This document shows positions 24,110-36,300 of a DNA stretch of 64,000 nt, in pieces; position 1 is the first letter of the stretch, and the number at the start of each line of letters is the position of its first letter. The translations under genes were made by a program, and so were the position numbers. Origin of the DNA: Symbiodinium natans (lineage: Eukaryota; Sar; Dinophyceae; Suessiales; Symbiodiniaceae); the NCBI GenBank assembly GCA_905221605.1, contig CAJNDS010000669.1:604634-668633 (forward strand). The letters are read 5' to 3'. The notes beneath the pieces are model-generated. The model was not told where the DNA came from. It did no database searches and was given only the letters and a program-made list of their open reading frames with translations.

Positions 24110-24420
24110 GTGATACATTTGTTACCATAGGGGTCTATGGGTTTGTGGATAGGGTCTATCCGGAGGGGGGTAGGGGCCTATCAAAAACGGACAGGGGTCT
24201 ATGCCGCATAGGGGGGTGGTATAGGTAGGGATAGGGTCTATGCATAGAGGTCTATTGGAAAAGGCATAGGGCCTATGCATAGGTGTCTATGCATAAACGG
24301 ACAGGTCCTATGTATAGGGTCCCACCACGGACGGGGAAGGCTCAGGGAATAGGACCCTATCCCAAAACCATAGGGGTCTCTATAGTGTCTATCGACGTCT
24401 ATGATAGGGGGCTACTTTTT
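24110..24420. repeat. ATAGGGGTCTAT-type palindromic array, right arm
   Basis: Many copies of ATAGGGGTCTAT and ATAGGGTCTATG variants, mirroring the array at 22355-22620. Confidence 0.9.
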
Positions 24421-24520
24421 AGACCTATCTTCCGGGTTGAGGATCTGGGTTTACAAGGGGTGGACTGGACATTGATGCAGTTTAGACCTCTTGACGCTTT
24501 TACTGACTTGATACTGGCCT

Positions 24521-24600
24521 TGGGATGTTCCTCCTTATACGAACAGTCCTTAGTAGGGATTCTACTAGGGATAGCATAATCCCTACTAAGGACTGTTCGT
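24521..24600. mobile_element. MITE-like palindrome, copy 1 (right end lost)
   Basis: Perfect 23-bp inverted repeats at 24539-24561 and 24578-24600 with a 16-bp loop, preceded by TGGGATGTTCCTCCTTA at 24521-24537. That outer end matches the terminal repeat of the related element at 25883-25992, but no right-hand partner is present here. No transposase is encoded, which fits a non-autonomous element. Confidence 0.75.
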
Positions 24601-24609
24601 AGAAGCAGC

Positions 24610-25880
24610 AGCTACGACTGTACCATTGAACCCACCAGGCGTCGCGCCCTTGGTCAAAATCCTGGCGACGCAGTGGGACTTGAAGGCACTCGCTTCGGGG
24701 GACTTGAGAAACTTGGACCCCCAAGCCGAGGAAGCTCTCCCTCTCCGGTTTCTTTCTGAGCCATCCGAGGCTTATGTTACGCTTTAGGGCTCAGGGTTGC
24801 GGGGCGTAGGCTGCGCTCTTTGGGAAAGGCTACTAAAGAACAACTTGAAGAGGGGGCTTTGGGCCCTCCGCTTCTCTTTGCTTCGCTTGTGCAGTACCTG
24901 GGGCTGGCATGGAATGGCCTGGGTGATGAATCCTGCTGCGCTCTTGCCCCGGCCTTGGGGGCCCCCTTGCGGCCTTGGAGCTCAGGGGTTCTTCTGGGTT
25001 TAGGGCTTGGCCGTGTAGCCGCTTGGCCCCACGAGACGATTTGGAAATCAGGGTTCCCAAGCTGGTTCCATAATTACCATCCTGAAGCTGGGAGGAGGAC
25101 TGAGCTGCATGAAGTGGATGACAAACCTAGTTGACATATGTTTACACCTGTTTACATCCCAATGGTCCGGTGCCCTCGATCTACAGTCTCCCAGCAAATG
25201 CATGCGCATACCATCTGTTTGGAAGTGCAGGGGGTCATAGAGTCATACCTCATCAGTCTTCGACCTTGTCATGGAAGGGACCAGGGGTGGGCTCTAAACC
25301 CGAAAGGCCCTAGTGAGACTTCGAGCCGGAGCCCCTGAGCCCCAGCTGAAGCAGGTAAGCGGCCTCTAAGGGCAATCTAAACAACCTTCATGATATGTGC
25401 ACATCAGTAGCCGCGCGACCTCTGGCCATCGCAAAGAATGGGCCCAGACTTCGGCACTCTGTTGCGGATTCAGGTGGCGACCCTCAATCTCTCAATCGCA
25501 CATCCTTGGCTGTTGCTGGCCCATAGACCCAGAGGTTCAAACCGCAGCTCGCCTTTGTCTATCCGGCATTCTTGCTCAAACGACGGTGCCCCAGGGCCAA
25601 ATTTTCAGCGCGGGAGGCAGGGGAGGAACTTGGCGGGCTTAATGTATCATTGCCATATATATTATTCTTATCATCCTCGTGTCATCGTATTAACGTGTTA
25701 CAGAGTATTAAATAGGAGTGTTCCAGAACTCGATGTATAGCAGTACTGTAGCAGCGATGATTAAGGCTCTGTACAACTGATGCTATCCTGTTTGACTTCG
25801 GGGATGCAGACGGAGTTCTTTGTTGAACATTCTTCGCCGTCGACTCTTCGGATTTTTCCCGCCTTCTTCGGGACTCTTTA
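24610..25880. other. No gene recognised
   Basis: Open frames at 24797-25134 and 25397-25740 overlap in several frames and show no domain. An AT-rich stretch occurs near 25640-25720. Confidence 0.4.
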
Positions 25881-25882
25881 CT

Positions 25883-25992
25883 TGGGATGTTTCCCCCTTA
25901 GATTCTAAGCCTTAGACGAACAGTCCTTCATAGGGATTAGAATAGGTACGATAATCCTTACTCAGACTGTTAGTATAAGGGGGAACATCCCA
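25883..25992. mobile_element. MITE-like palindrome, copy 2
   Basis: About 110 bp with terminal inverted repeats: 25883-25900 (TGGGATGTTTCCCCCTTA) and 25976-25992, one base shorter. Internally it carries ACGAACAGTCCTT and a partly matching reverse arm ending ACTGTT, related to the arms of copy 1. It has no coding capacity. Confidence 0.8.
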
Positions 25993-25999
25993 ACTCTCT

Positions 26000-28980
26000 A
26001 TTTTGCAAAAAGGGCTGAGGCACTGCATTCAATAGCTTGCGAGTTCCCTGCAGATCGACATGGTGGCACGCAGCTGAGAAGGCCGGTTAAGGGTACATGG
26101 GAAGCGGAGACGAGTTCTCCTGAACCTCGTGACACGTCCCGCTTTGAACTGCGGGCTGGGAAGAAGGAGGTTCTACAGCGCTGTGCCTAGTCGGTGGCTC
26201 TGACTTCTTGGCAAGTTGTGGAAGATTCAATGAAGATGAAGCACTTAGAGCTCCAAAAATTGAAGCAATCGAATGTTGGAGCCCCTTTGCAAAGGGGTTT
26301 CGGGAATTGTTTCCCCCCACGGGGAACTTAAGGTTTACGCTTCATTGAGCTGAACATGGCCAGAGGTAGGGGCAGGTGACTCATTGCCGAAGCTTTGGCC
26401 CAGGGTGAGCCCTGTCCCATAGCACAGCCGTTTCACCAGACTTGCCGAAGATGCCAAGCCATAGTCTTAAGCCCTTCTTACATGGTTTGCCCTGGCCTAG
26501 CTTGAACCACGAGCTGCATGTACGAACTTATATGGGGTTGGCTTGCGAACATTGCAAGGAACAAGGCCAGAACAAGGGGAAAGCCTTCCCCCACAATCCG
26601 ATACCCTTGATTGCCTTGAACGGGAGTAAAGGCTGGCTGTTTTGCGCCGCCATGATGCATTGTCTTGATGCTGTTGAACTAGAACGCGTGGATCTAATGA
26701 ATGACGAGAAGCCTGAATCGCACCTTGGCTCAACATGGCACCGAGAGACATCGCCAAGCTTTCTGAGTTGGAAGTCAATTTCGAAGAATCCTGAACTAGT
26801 CCTTCATGTTCCGCCTTGAGAAGCGTTATTTGCAATGTACAAGGCCGATGCCTTTCAAAGCCACCGAGTCTCGCACCGAGGTTTCACAGAAGTGTGACCG
26901 CATCTGGGTCGCAGCACGACCCTGACTCTGCGATTCCGAGCTTTTGCCCTGTAAACCTTTATGTACACCCGATGAGCCGAACCAGCACCACTCACTCCGG
27001 CCCTGAACCCCACCCAACCCCTACTCCGACACTAATAGTGTGAGCTGGGAGGCGTTGCCTGGACGTTCACTCCGAGATCTTCAGGACTCGTCAACTGGCT
27101 CTCCCCCCGCAACGAGCACATGTTTACAGTGTTCTTAGAATTGCTTAGAACACTCCGGGGGGGGGGGGGGGCAGTGTCAGTGTGAAACGAATCCGCAGGA
27201 GCGTGACTTGGCCTGCTGACATGCTCGGTATGTGGTTGCGACAACGCGCCTTGCCCACTCTGCTGAGTGGTTTGTAGCTGGGTATGTCCTACTCTGCGAG
27301 GACGCAAGCTCAGCTGAGAAAACCGACCTCAAGGACGAGATGTCTGACATTGTTGCGCGAAACCACGCCGAAGTGATGGGGAAGCTTCGATGCCTGGCAC
27401 CATTAGAACCTGGGGAGCTTGTCTCCTGGGGGACCCTTTTGGTGCCAAAACATTGTGCCAGGATGTTGTCCCGTCTGATGGTCTGCTTTGACTATCTTTG
27501 GCTTCCCATTGCATCCAGATGTGCTTCTTGCTTGTGACGGCAAGTGCTTTCGCCCGAAGCAAGCCGTTGTTCGGCAGAGCACTGGGTTCAGACTAGAGCA
27601 TGGCGCTGACAGGCCAACAAGACAAGCTTCTACGATCGCTTCTGTCACCGCGGATGCTCTCTGCGACCCCTTCCAGCAGGGTTAGCCACAAAGCGTCGGT
27701 GCAGCCTGGCGCAATTGGCAAGTGATTGCCGGACTTAGCTGGTAACTTAGCTGAGGGTTCACAAGGGGGCTCTGTCAGGCAGCTGCCGAGCTCCTAAGGG
27801 AAACATGCCGTTATACTCCCCAAATCCCATAAGCCGTAAATCCCCCACAGTCCCTAAACCATCTAATCAGAGCTGATGCAGCTGTCATCCGAAGAATCTG
27901 AGGCAGAGCTCCAATAGCCGCAGGAGCTCCAACAGCCGAAGTGCTTCGGAAAGGCTCCTCCAGATACAAATACATGTACATATAACTTTATCTGTACACA
28001 TCTATACATCTATATCTATATTCTGTAACAACAAAAACATGAAGAGAGATATGTATATGTAAATTAACATACACAGTATGCGCAGGCAATCAGACGAGCT
28101 TCAGCTGGAATGAACTTTGCAGTCTGCACTCTTTTCGAAGACCTTGGAACCCCCCCACCTCCGAATAAACGCTCAAATCCCAAATCATCGCCCCCCAGCG
28201 CCAAACTCCCAAGATATTGCTGTTGTTCTGAATTCGGCCCTTTGCAAGCAATTGAAGGGATCGGCATCCTTAACAAGACCCTGAATGCGAACAAGCCCCA
28301 TATGTTGCACCCCTGGAAGACCCAAGCGGCCGAGTCATGGATCCTTCACGCCGCAACTTGGACATGGTTTAATTGCGTTATTCTTTAAAATACTTGCTTA
28401 ACAACTATGCTAATATTGCGCACGTTATAAAAAGGCTGGGTGTACATGAGTTCTGGGTTTTCGGTTTCAGGGCTAAGGTTCTCTACACCCAATCGGCTAA
28501 TGGGCAACCGTCAGGTTGAGTTGTGCAGGTATGTGCCCTCTCCTGGACATCGGTATTCGCATGGCAAGCTGGGGGGTGCATCCTTGCGATAAATAGAAGC
28601 CCTAGAACTCGTTTATAGATCCTTTCAACAGTGAGTTTGAAGCCTGGTTTGCAGCAAGCCGTTCCAAGACCTCCGCCTGTATGATCGTGTTCTCAGGTTG
28701 ACACCCTGCTTCGTGTTTTAAAACATCTGAAGCAATTGACCCTGAACCTTGGTTGTCTCAGTGCCCAGGACACTCTTCACCAGCTACACTGCGTGACCCG
28801 GATGCAGCGTTTGCCGGGTGTTTTGTGCGCATGTGGGACTGCTTTCCTCAGGGCAGGGCTCAGGGTTTCGGCGCGTCGGTGTGCTCGAATGGAAAGCTCG
28901 GGGCATGCCAAGGGGGGCACAATGAGCCTGGAGCTTAGGGTCGAGCGTTAGGGTGTTATAGGCATCCTTTAGGGCCGCGC
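26000..28980. other. No gene confidently recognised
   Basis: Several 75-125 codon frames (26087-26320 -, 26442-26819 +, 27232-27537 +) look moderately protein-like. In particular the + frame near 27320-27410 has the segment DEMSDIVARNHAEVMGKLRC. No motif identifies a family and the strands conflict. 27960-28080 is AT-rich with ATATAT runs. Confidence 0.35.
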
Positions 28981-28989
28981 ACCGCGGTC

Positions 28990-29545
28990 AGCTGTATTCT
29001 ATTTATGGGTTCCCTCTTTATGACAGTGTTTGAGTCGCGGATGTGGGTTTGGGGGTTTAGGGTTTCGGGTTGAGTGTTCTAAGCTATATCATGCAAGGCT
29101 CCAAACAGCCCAAAGTAGGCATCACTTGCAGACGCCTCTCTTGAGGCTTACGTAGCCTGAGAACCCAGAGGCGCCCTTGGGGTCGGGGTAAACTGTATTC
29201 TATCTATGGGGTCCCAGTGGAGTTGGAGGTGCTCTGTGTCTCTACAGAAAACAGTGTCACATTCTGTCAAGACCTCTGCGGACCTGAACGGTTGCCTTTT
29301 TCCCACGTTGTTAAGGAACCCATAGATAGAATCTTGAGGCCCAGATAGATAGAATATGTGTGCAGGAGGCCGAAAACGGGCGTTTTTTCGGGGTCCCGAA
29401 AATATTCTATCTATGGGTTTTGAGACTCTTTGGGATGTTCTATCTATGGGTTTCAAGCTTCTAAGATCTATGGGGTCCTAAAAAAACGCGGGAAAAAGCC
29501 CAAAACCCCGAAAAAAAGGCGAAACCCAAATTCTATCTATTCAAG
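28990..29545. repeat. Dispersed TTCTATCTATGGG array, both orientations
   Basis: At least six copies of TTCTATCTATGGG or its complement occur near 29198, 29318, 29343, 29402, 29438 and 29530, with a diverged outlier near 28996. Spacing is irregular, so it is a cluster and not a simple tandem array. Confidence 0.85.
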
Positions 29546-29549
29546 GATG

Positions 29550-30395
29550 ACTAGATGTCATGCCGAGGACCTCGCAACTCAACTTTCCCAACCATCGTTG
29601 CAGTAAGTCGGCGAAGGCTCCAAGCACCTTCATGCGTATCAAAAGAACCCGACCCAATGCACATTTAGCACTGCAAGCGCTCCTATGAGATCCGGTTTCA
29701 CCGGAGATCATCCCAGACCCCAAACACACCTACATACACCCAAGCATGCCACAACAAGGTAGCAGGTACCCTAAGCACCCCCCTCCCTCCCCCCCTCTCC
29801 CCCCCTCCCCCCCCCTCGCAAAGCTCAGGTACGAGATGGAAGCAAAAGCTGAGGCTTCACATGTTCACGGCACCGCGAGTCGAAGGAAGCTGCCCCAGCT
29901 GCAAGAGGGGTTGCAGGGGAGCGGCGTCGCAGAGGAGCATGAGCCAGTCCAGGGTTGCCAGCTAACAAACTGTGAACACCACATACGATCCTTCAGATTA
30001 GCAGCTGATTTGAGATTGAGACCTCATGCTCTCAGATGCAGGGGTTGAGGTTCAAATTCTCTGGTACCCTTGGTGCATGGGACATGCTACTACCATTTGT
30101 GACGGGAAGAAAAACGCATCTTGATCATGCCACACTAGCAGCATGGTCTAGTATAGACTGTTCTTCTACCATTCTCGCCGTTGCTGCTGCTCTTGCCAAG
30201 ATTTGCTTCAACACGGACCGAGATTGAGTCCGAGAGTGTGATGCGTCGTGCAACGCGCATGTTTAGGAGGCAGGGCACCAGCAGAATATCTGTCTTTGCG
30301 CGTTTACAAGTGACCATGTGTCGTTCCGAATCAATAGCTGAAGAACCGATGACATTGCAACTGACACTAGAAGAATGAGTTCAGTCTACAAGCTC
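29550..30395. other. Upstream of the channel; N-terminal exons not resolved
   Basis: The frame 30181-30378 (ending MTLQLTLEE, 22 bp before the first recognised channel exon) may encode part of the cytosolic N-terminus. I could not find a convincing donor, so it is left out of the gene model. Confidence 0.3.
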
Positions 30396-30399
30396 CCAG

Positions 30400-33300
30400 G
30401 AACCTGAGGCAGATGGTACGGAGCTCCTACTTCGATGCCTTCTTCACCCTTGTAGCCACTCGGACTGCTGCTTCATGCCATGGTGGGCCTGTGCTGGGCA
30501 TCGCTCGATGCCGCTTACAAGCACATGTCATGGCATGAGAGCTTTGCACCAGAGGTAATTGTCAACACCGTCTTCATTGGGCTGGATGTTCAGTACACGA
30601 TCTGGAACGATGGGGTCCAGCCAGCAGGGTGCTGAGCTTGGGATATCTGCCGATCTGCCAGTCGCTGGGGGGGATTGCAGGATAATCGGAAGAACCTCCC
30701 TCCCTAGCTCCCGTCTTCGCCAAATCTCGGCGTGCGCGGTAGTGGATGTAGTAGCCTTTCGCGAGAGTCTGAGGTTGGATTTCATGTGGCAAGCTACGTG
30801 TTCTCGTCCTTGTTCCTTGTCGAGCTCTGCCTGCGGCTCTACGTTGAAGGTGACTTGTAGACCACTGAGCACGCGCATGCTGGCGCATGCGCGAGGCACA
30901 TGCAGTCTTGAGCCAACATAAGTTGGCATGGTCTAGCTCTAGGAGGCTAGGGAAGTGTAAGACCCCAAGACCACAACAAAACCCGATGTTAGGCGCGCAC
31001 TGACCGACGTCCTTTTGCTCCGATTCTCACGTCTACAAATCGGCAAACCGAGCCAAGTGGCGAAATGTCCAACAGTTCAAAGTGGCGGCCTGAATGCACG
31101 CTAGGTTCTCTTCGACACTGTTTATCCCGAGAGTTTTCTTCGCAAAAGTAGAGCTAGTTGCCTAGTTATCCTAAGGTGCAAGTGCAGCCTCAAGGTGGGG
31201 ATTGTGGAGCATCATTGCATTCTTGAAAGCTTAACTATCCAAAAACGAGGGGTGACAAACAAATCGGAAGTTTTTGAAAGCTGACCGACAAGTTTGCGAT
31301 ACCATTCGTGCTCTTGCATGGAAAGTTCTTTTGCCTGAAGATGGCGCGGATTCAGCACGCATACCTTCAACTTAAGTTGCGGGCATGTGCATCTCAGCAC
31401 GTCGTGCGACGCATCTTTCTACCAAAAAGTGTAGCCTCCCTTCTGAAGTGCGGCAACAATGGCATCAACGTCTTTCTTGGCACCAAAAAGCACCAAGAAG
31501 CACTAACATAGCGCAAGACATACACCTTACGACCGGCATGGAAGTAGAGGTTTGGATCACTGGTTCTCGCGCTGAAACCCTTGCGCTTCAAGTGTGGCTG
31601 CCAAAGTGGGTCTGACACAGTGCAGGTGCAGTCTTCAAGCGACGCGGTCGCACGCTTAAGTTTCCACACCACACCCTCTTCAGTGCAACACTAGCCACAG
31701 GTACCCAAACATCTCCATCCACAAGTGCGTGTAAACATGCCATGGAAATGTCGGCCACATATGATATGCCGACCGCGTGCAATGACCAACGTCGACAAAG
31801 TCTTCAGCCTTGACTCGACAAGCTAGACGTAGATGCAGAAGTGTCATCCGGGTCATCAATCTGCTGACCGTAGCCCCGAGCAACAAGTCTACGTCGACAA
31901 GTGTCATCGCCCTTGCGAACTTTGGACCATCTTGTGGATATCTCTCTTGCAAGTTGCTCAGACGTCAGGTCTGGCAACTTGTTCCGCAACAGCATCGAAG
32001 TAGATCATGCTCTTCATCTCCTTGTGAGTAAACTGCGGAGACTGCCAAAACAAGGGCAGCAGGTGAAATCTCAGACTCATCTTGGTTACTTGGTTGACAA
32101 ATACAGGAACCTGAAGTTCCTGCTTCGCTGTAACAGCCGACTTTCTGCGATCGAAATGTTGCATCTGCTGATCAGGCGCGGCGACGTGTGTCTCCGAATG
32201 TCTCCGTGAAGTCGCAGGTTCAGAGGAAGCTCGCGGATGCGGAGGCAGTTGGCTCCTCGTGACTGCGCTTGTCTCGAGCCGCAAGTTGTTCGGCATCCAT
32301 GAGGTCGGCTCACCCAGAGCTCTTTGCTCAAGCAAATCGGCAGCGTCACCCACGGTCACAATTCTTGCACAGCCTGCCTCACTTCCTCCACGACAGATGC
32401 GTCAGTAACACTGCTTGACGGAGCTGCTCCAATGCGTCCACCGGAATCTCCAGCTGAGTCATCTGCTGTAACTGTCGAACAAGAATACTAGCTTGTACTG
32501 CTGCAGGTTGTTGTGGCTCGTGGGTGTGTTGCGGTGTGGCTAGCGGGGTGCTTCGGGTCCGCTTGGCGCAGCTCTGCCAAGTTTGTTCCGGGAGACACCT
32601 TGACCTTCGTGCCTTTTGAGGTCCCAGGACGTGGCTTTTGGGGACTGCAGTCAGGCTGCCATGGCGGCGGTCTACGCCGCAGTGACAAGCTGAATGTGTG
32701 GCTGCTTGCTTGGTCTTCAAGTTGCTGCTGCGATTTTGCTTGCTCTTTGCAGGTACGCAGGCTGGACCGCACAGACCGGGTAAGTGCGCGAGTTCATGCT
32801 CTTTACACTTTGTGAACGTCGGCTGCGAGTGCGCCGGAAGTCCTTCGGTCGCCAGGCACAAGTCAGGCTCAGCCACTGCGGGACCACCTTCAAGTTGTCC
32901 CGATGGAACAACAAGCTCTTTCGAGGTTCACGATGAAGTCTTGTCCACATTGTGGCAGCTGTGCCCAATTGTCGTGAGGGTATGCCTCATTTCTTTTGTG
33001 GATCAACATCATCAGTCGTGAAACCGAGTGATGTTCGCGCAAGTTCTCAAGACCTTTCACTGGGTCCACTGCTTCATCAGTGGCTAAAGCCGAACCCTGG
33101 CTTTCGGAAAGTGTCGGCGCACTCACCATGATCTCGCAGCACGACATTTTGCATCAATGTATTTGTCCATAGGAAGAGTAGTGGCCGGAAATGTTCGCTG
33201 ACTTGCGATTCATGCGATCATATACGATCTACACATACCGAGAGCTGTTTTGTAGGCGTTGCGCATGCCTGGAACATCTCTCCAGACGACACTGGCACAT

Positions 33301-36300
33301 GTCCGGACAGCATATCCGATGCTCCAGCACAGATGTACGGAATAACCTGGCATTGTCCCAGGCAAGGATCTTTATTGTGGAGAAGACTGGATGTGGGGCT
33401 GGCTTGACACCTTCATCGTTTTCACAGCGCTGTGGGATATTGTGGCCTGTCCATGCAGCAATATTGGCCGACGTCTTCATTCTAGCCTCGATGTGACTTC
33501 GTACTTCGCCCGCCTCCCGAGGTAGTGGATGTTTGGATGGCTGCGCAAGGTACCAGTGAGTCCGTCGCTGACGTGTCCGGGCTCAGAGCCTTCCGGATCA
33601 TTCGCATCACACGCACCTTCAGCAGCAGTAGACGCACCTTTGTTTTCTGCAGACCTTGTCACACCCGCCCAAACTCGGCAGACGCTCCAAGTTTTTGGGT
33701 TCAGATGGAGCCAATGTGCCTGCACAATGCAGGTATCGTCAAAGCGGTGCGCTTGATGCGGATCTTCCGGTTTGTGATGGCGCTGAGGATGCTGGTTTCA
33801 TCCATAGTAAATACGTTGAAGTCGCTGTTCTGGGCCCTGGTTCTGCTCCTCGGACCTATGCCTGCGCTTTTTCGGGTTTTGAGGGCTTAAGGAGATTGAT
33901 GGAAGTAACGATGGAAATGCCCCAAGTAAACGGATATCAATCACTTTAGCCACTTTGAGGTCCCAAGGGAGCGGTGCAAATCCCGAAAGCACCGTCAACG
34001 TATGCCTGCAGCATCAAAGGCTGGCGCTCATTGTTTACGTGTTCGGCGTTGTTTTCGCTCAAGCTACGTGTCTCGGCTGCACATGCTCATAGGGGATCGA
34101 AAGTTTGTGTACCTGGCGGTTCAACACGGTGTGCCACAGCAGTTTCATGTTGAATCATGTGGCTAGCGATGATTTCAGGAACGACTATCTCAAGGACCCG
34201 GAAACGGAGATGCCAGAAGTGTACAGGGACAGCTTGAAGGCCATGTCGATGTGCACTGCGCCTGTTGCGGAGTAAATGAGCAGCGAAGCGTTGAAGATGT
34301 TCTCTGTGGGGGGGGGGGGATTTGCCCCAAGGGAATTCCCTGACATTTTGTGTCAGCTTCAAGTTGCCAAGTTGAAAGGTCCGCTTCGGCACTGTTCTGG
34401 ACTCCATGCTGTCCCTGTTCATGAGCATCACCGACGGAATCAGCTATGTTGAGCTGCTCATGCCAGTATCATATATGCCACTCTGGCGCACCCAGTTCTG
34501 GGTAGCTGGGAGAAGGCTGAATTGAAGAGTCGGGAAGAGAACCCGGGGGTTAACGCGTTTATTCTTCGATCTTTTCATCTGAAGAACGCTCAACGTGCCT
34601 CATTATTCCTGTGTGCTGTTGGCAGTACGAAATGGTAGGAGAGAGCGGCATTCGCAACTGAGCGTTCAGGTCATCCGTGTGGGTCTTCGTCTTCCTTTTC
34701 TACGTGAGTTTCACTTATTTTGCAGAGCCTGGGCTATCGACATGTTCTTCCGAGATACTCCTGTGGTGGTACAATAACCTGGATGTTGAAGGTTCCAGAG
34801 AGCAAAACTCAGGTTCTTAATGTTGTCACAGGACAGCTTCGTTCGCTCTCAGTGAAAGCCATCAAGTGCTAGCACGCGTCTCCACCATGGTGTGCTTTCT
34901 CAGAGCATTTTGCCGTGCAAGCTGTGCATTGTCTTCGAGTTCACCCTGAACAGTCCCCAAGCCAAACAATAAGCCCACTTTTACTAGCTGCCTTATGTTT
35001 CGCTGAAGTACACTCGCCCTGTGCGCCCGCATGGGGCAACAGGGATGCCCTGTCCATTTGGGGGCACTGCACAACTCGAGCAGGAGTTTTTTGCCACTCA
35101 GCCATCGAATCGGCGCAGAACGACCATGCGGCGGTTGTTCAGAACATCCTGGAGAACAAGGACTGAGCTTTCAGGGGAAGGGTTCGGGGGTGACAGTCCC
35201 TGCAAAGCTCATGGTAGTTGGACAGTCTATCTGCGGAACGACAGGATGTCGTGCAATAACAGGCTGCCCAGTCAGAGTACAAAGTAGGTGGCGTTTGCAG
35301 TTCCCTGAAGAAAGAGGTTCCCACGTTAACTGACCCATTGCAAAGTCCAAATGACTCGGCTGTGTCATCTCACATCTCCGGTTGGTAAGAGACTCCGGCT
35401 AGAAAACAGTGGCCAGACCACACAAGTCTGAAGCATGTACAGCTTCATCGTCATGCTCCGTTGCGGGGCAAAGCCCTCCCTACTTCTGAGGGCGGCGCGA
35501 GGACAAAGCAGCACAAGGGGAATGCAACACGCAATACGTGCAGACATGCACATAGGCACCCCTTGGCGTGTGTGCCCTTGCGGAATTCTTCGAGAAAGCA
35601 CCTACCCTACTTCTGAGGGCGGCGCGCAGACAACCCAACACCAAAGCGCAACCGGTGCAGACCTTCAAAGAGGCCTCCTCGCCTTGAATGTGTGACAAAC
35701 TAGCGCTGCCCCGGCTCATGCAGCAAGTCAAAAACCGCTTCAGCCAGCACAGCCCCTCCGTGTCTGATTTAGAGTTTAGGCTTTAAGTTTTAAGACTCAT
35801 TTCAGACTGAGAGATGTGCACGGCGCAGGACGGTGGCATCATTCGGGCGGTATTGGCAACAGGGGTACAGGGGTATATAAGTTAAGGTAGGGACCTTGGT
35901 GGGACGTGGGCCCCCTTTGGCCCCCCACCCCCCCCCATGAGCCCCCTGCTGTATGTGTCCGCCCTGCAGGAAACTCACATGCGCAAGCTCCGCCAACTTT
36001 TCACAAAGTTCAACGCAGACGGCAACGCAGAGCTGGAAGCCACTATCACGTTCCCAATGTTTGAGGAGTGGGGGGGTCGAAGCTGAAGCTGCTTGCGGGC
36101 TGTTTTTTAGGTAATCGGCAGGGAAGTCCTGGCGGGAAAACGATGGAAGCATCGTTCTGCACAAAATTGCGCATGTTCTTCTTCAAGCATGTTCCCCTTG
36201 AGACCACGGTGACTCTCATTTTGCAGGAGAAGATTGGCACAGAAGCGGTGCGAGAATACTTCGAAAGTCTGAGCTTGGATGCTTGCCTTTCACTAGCTCA

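Noticed and set aside
30528-30929. 133-codon minus-strand frame
   Set aside because: It runs antisense over the channel S1 exon, which is supported by clear S1 sequence on +. The frame shows no domain.
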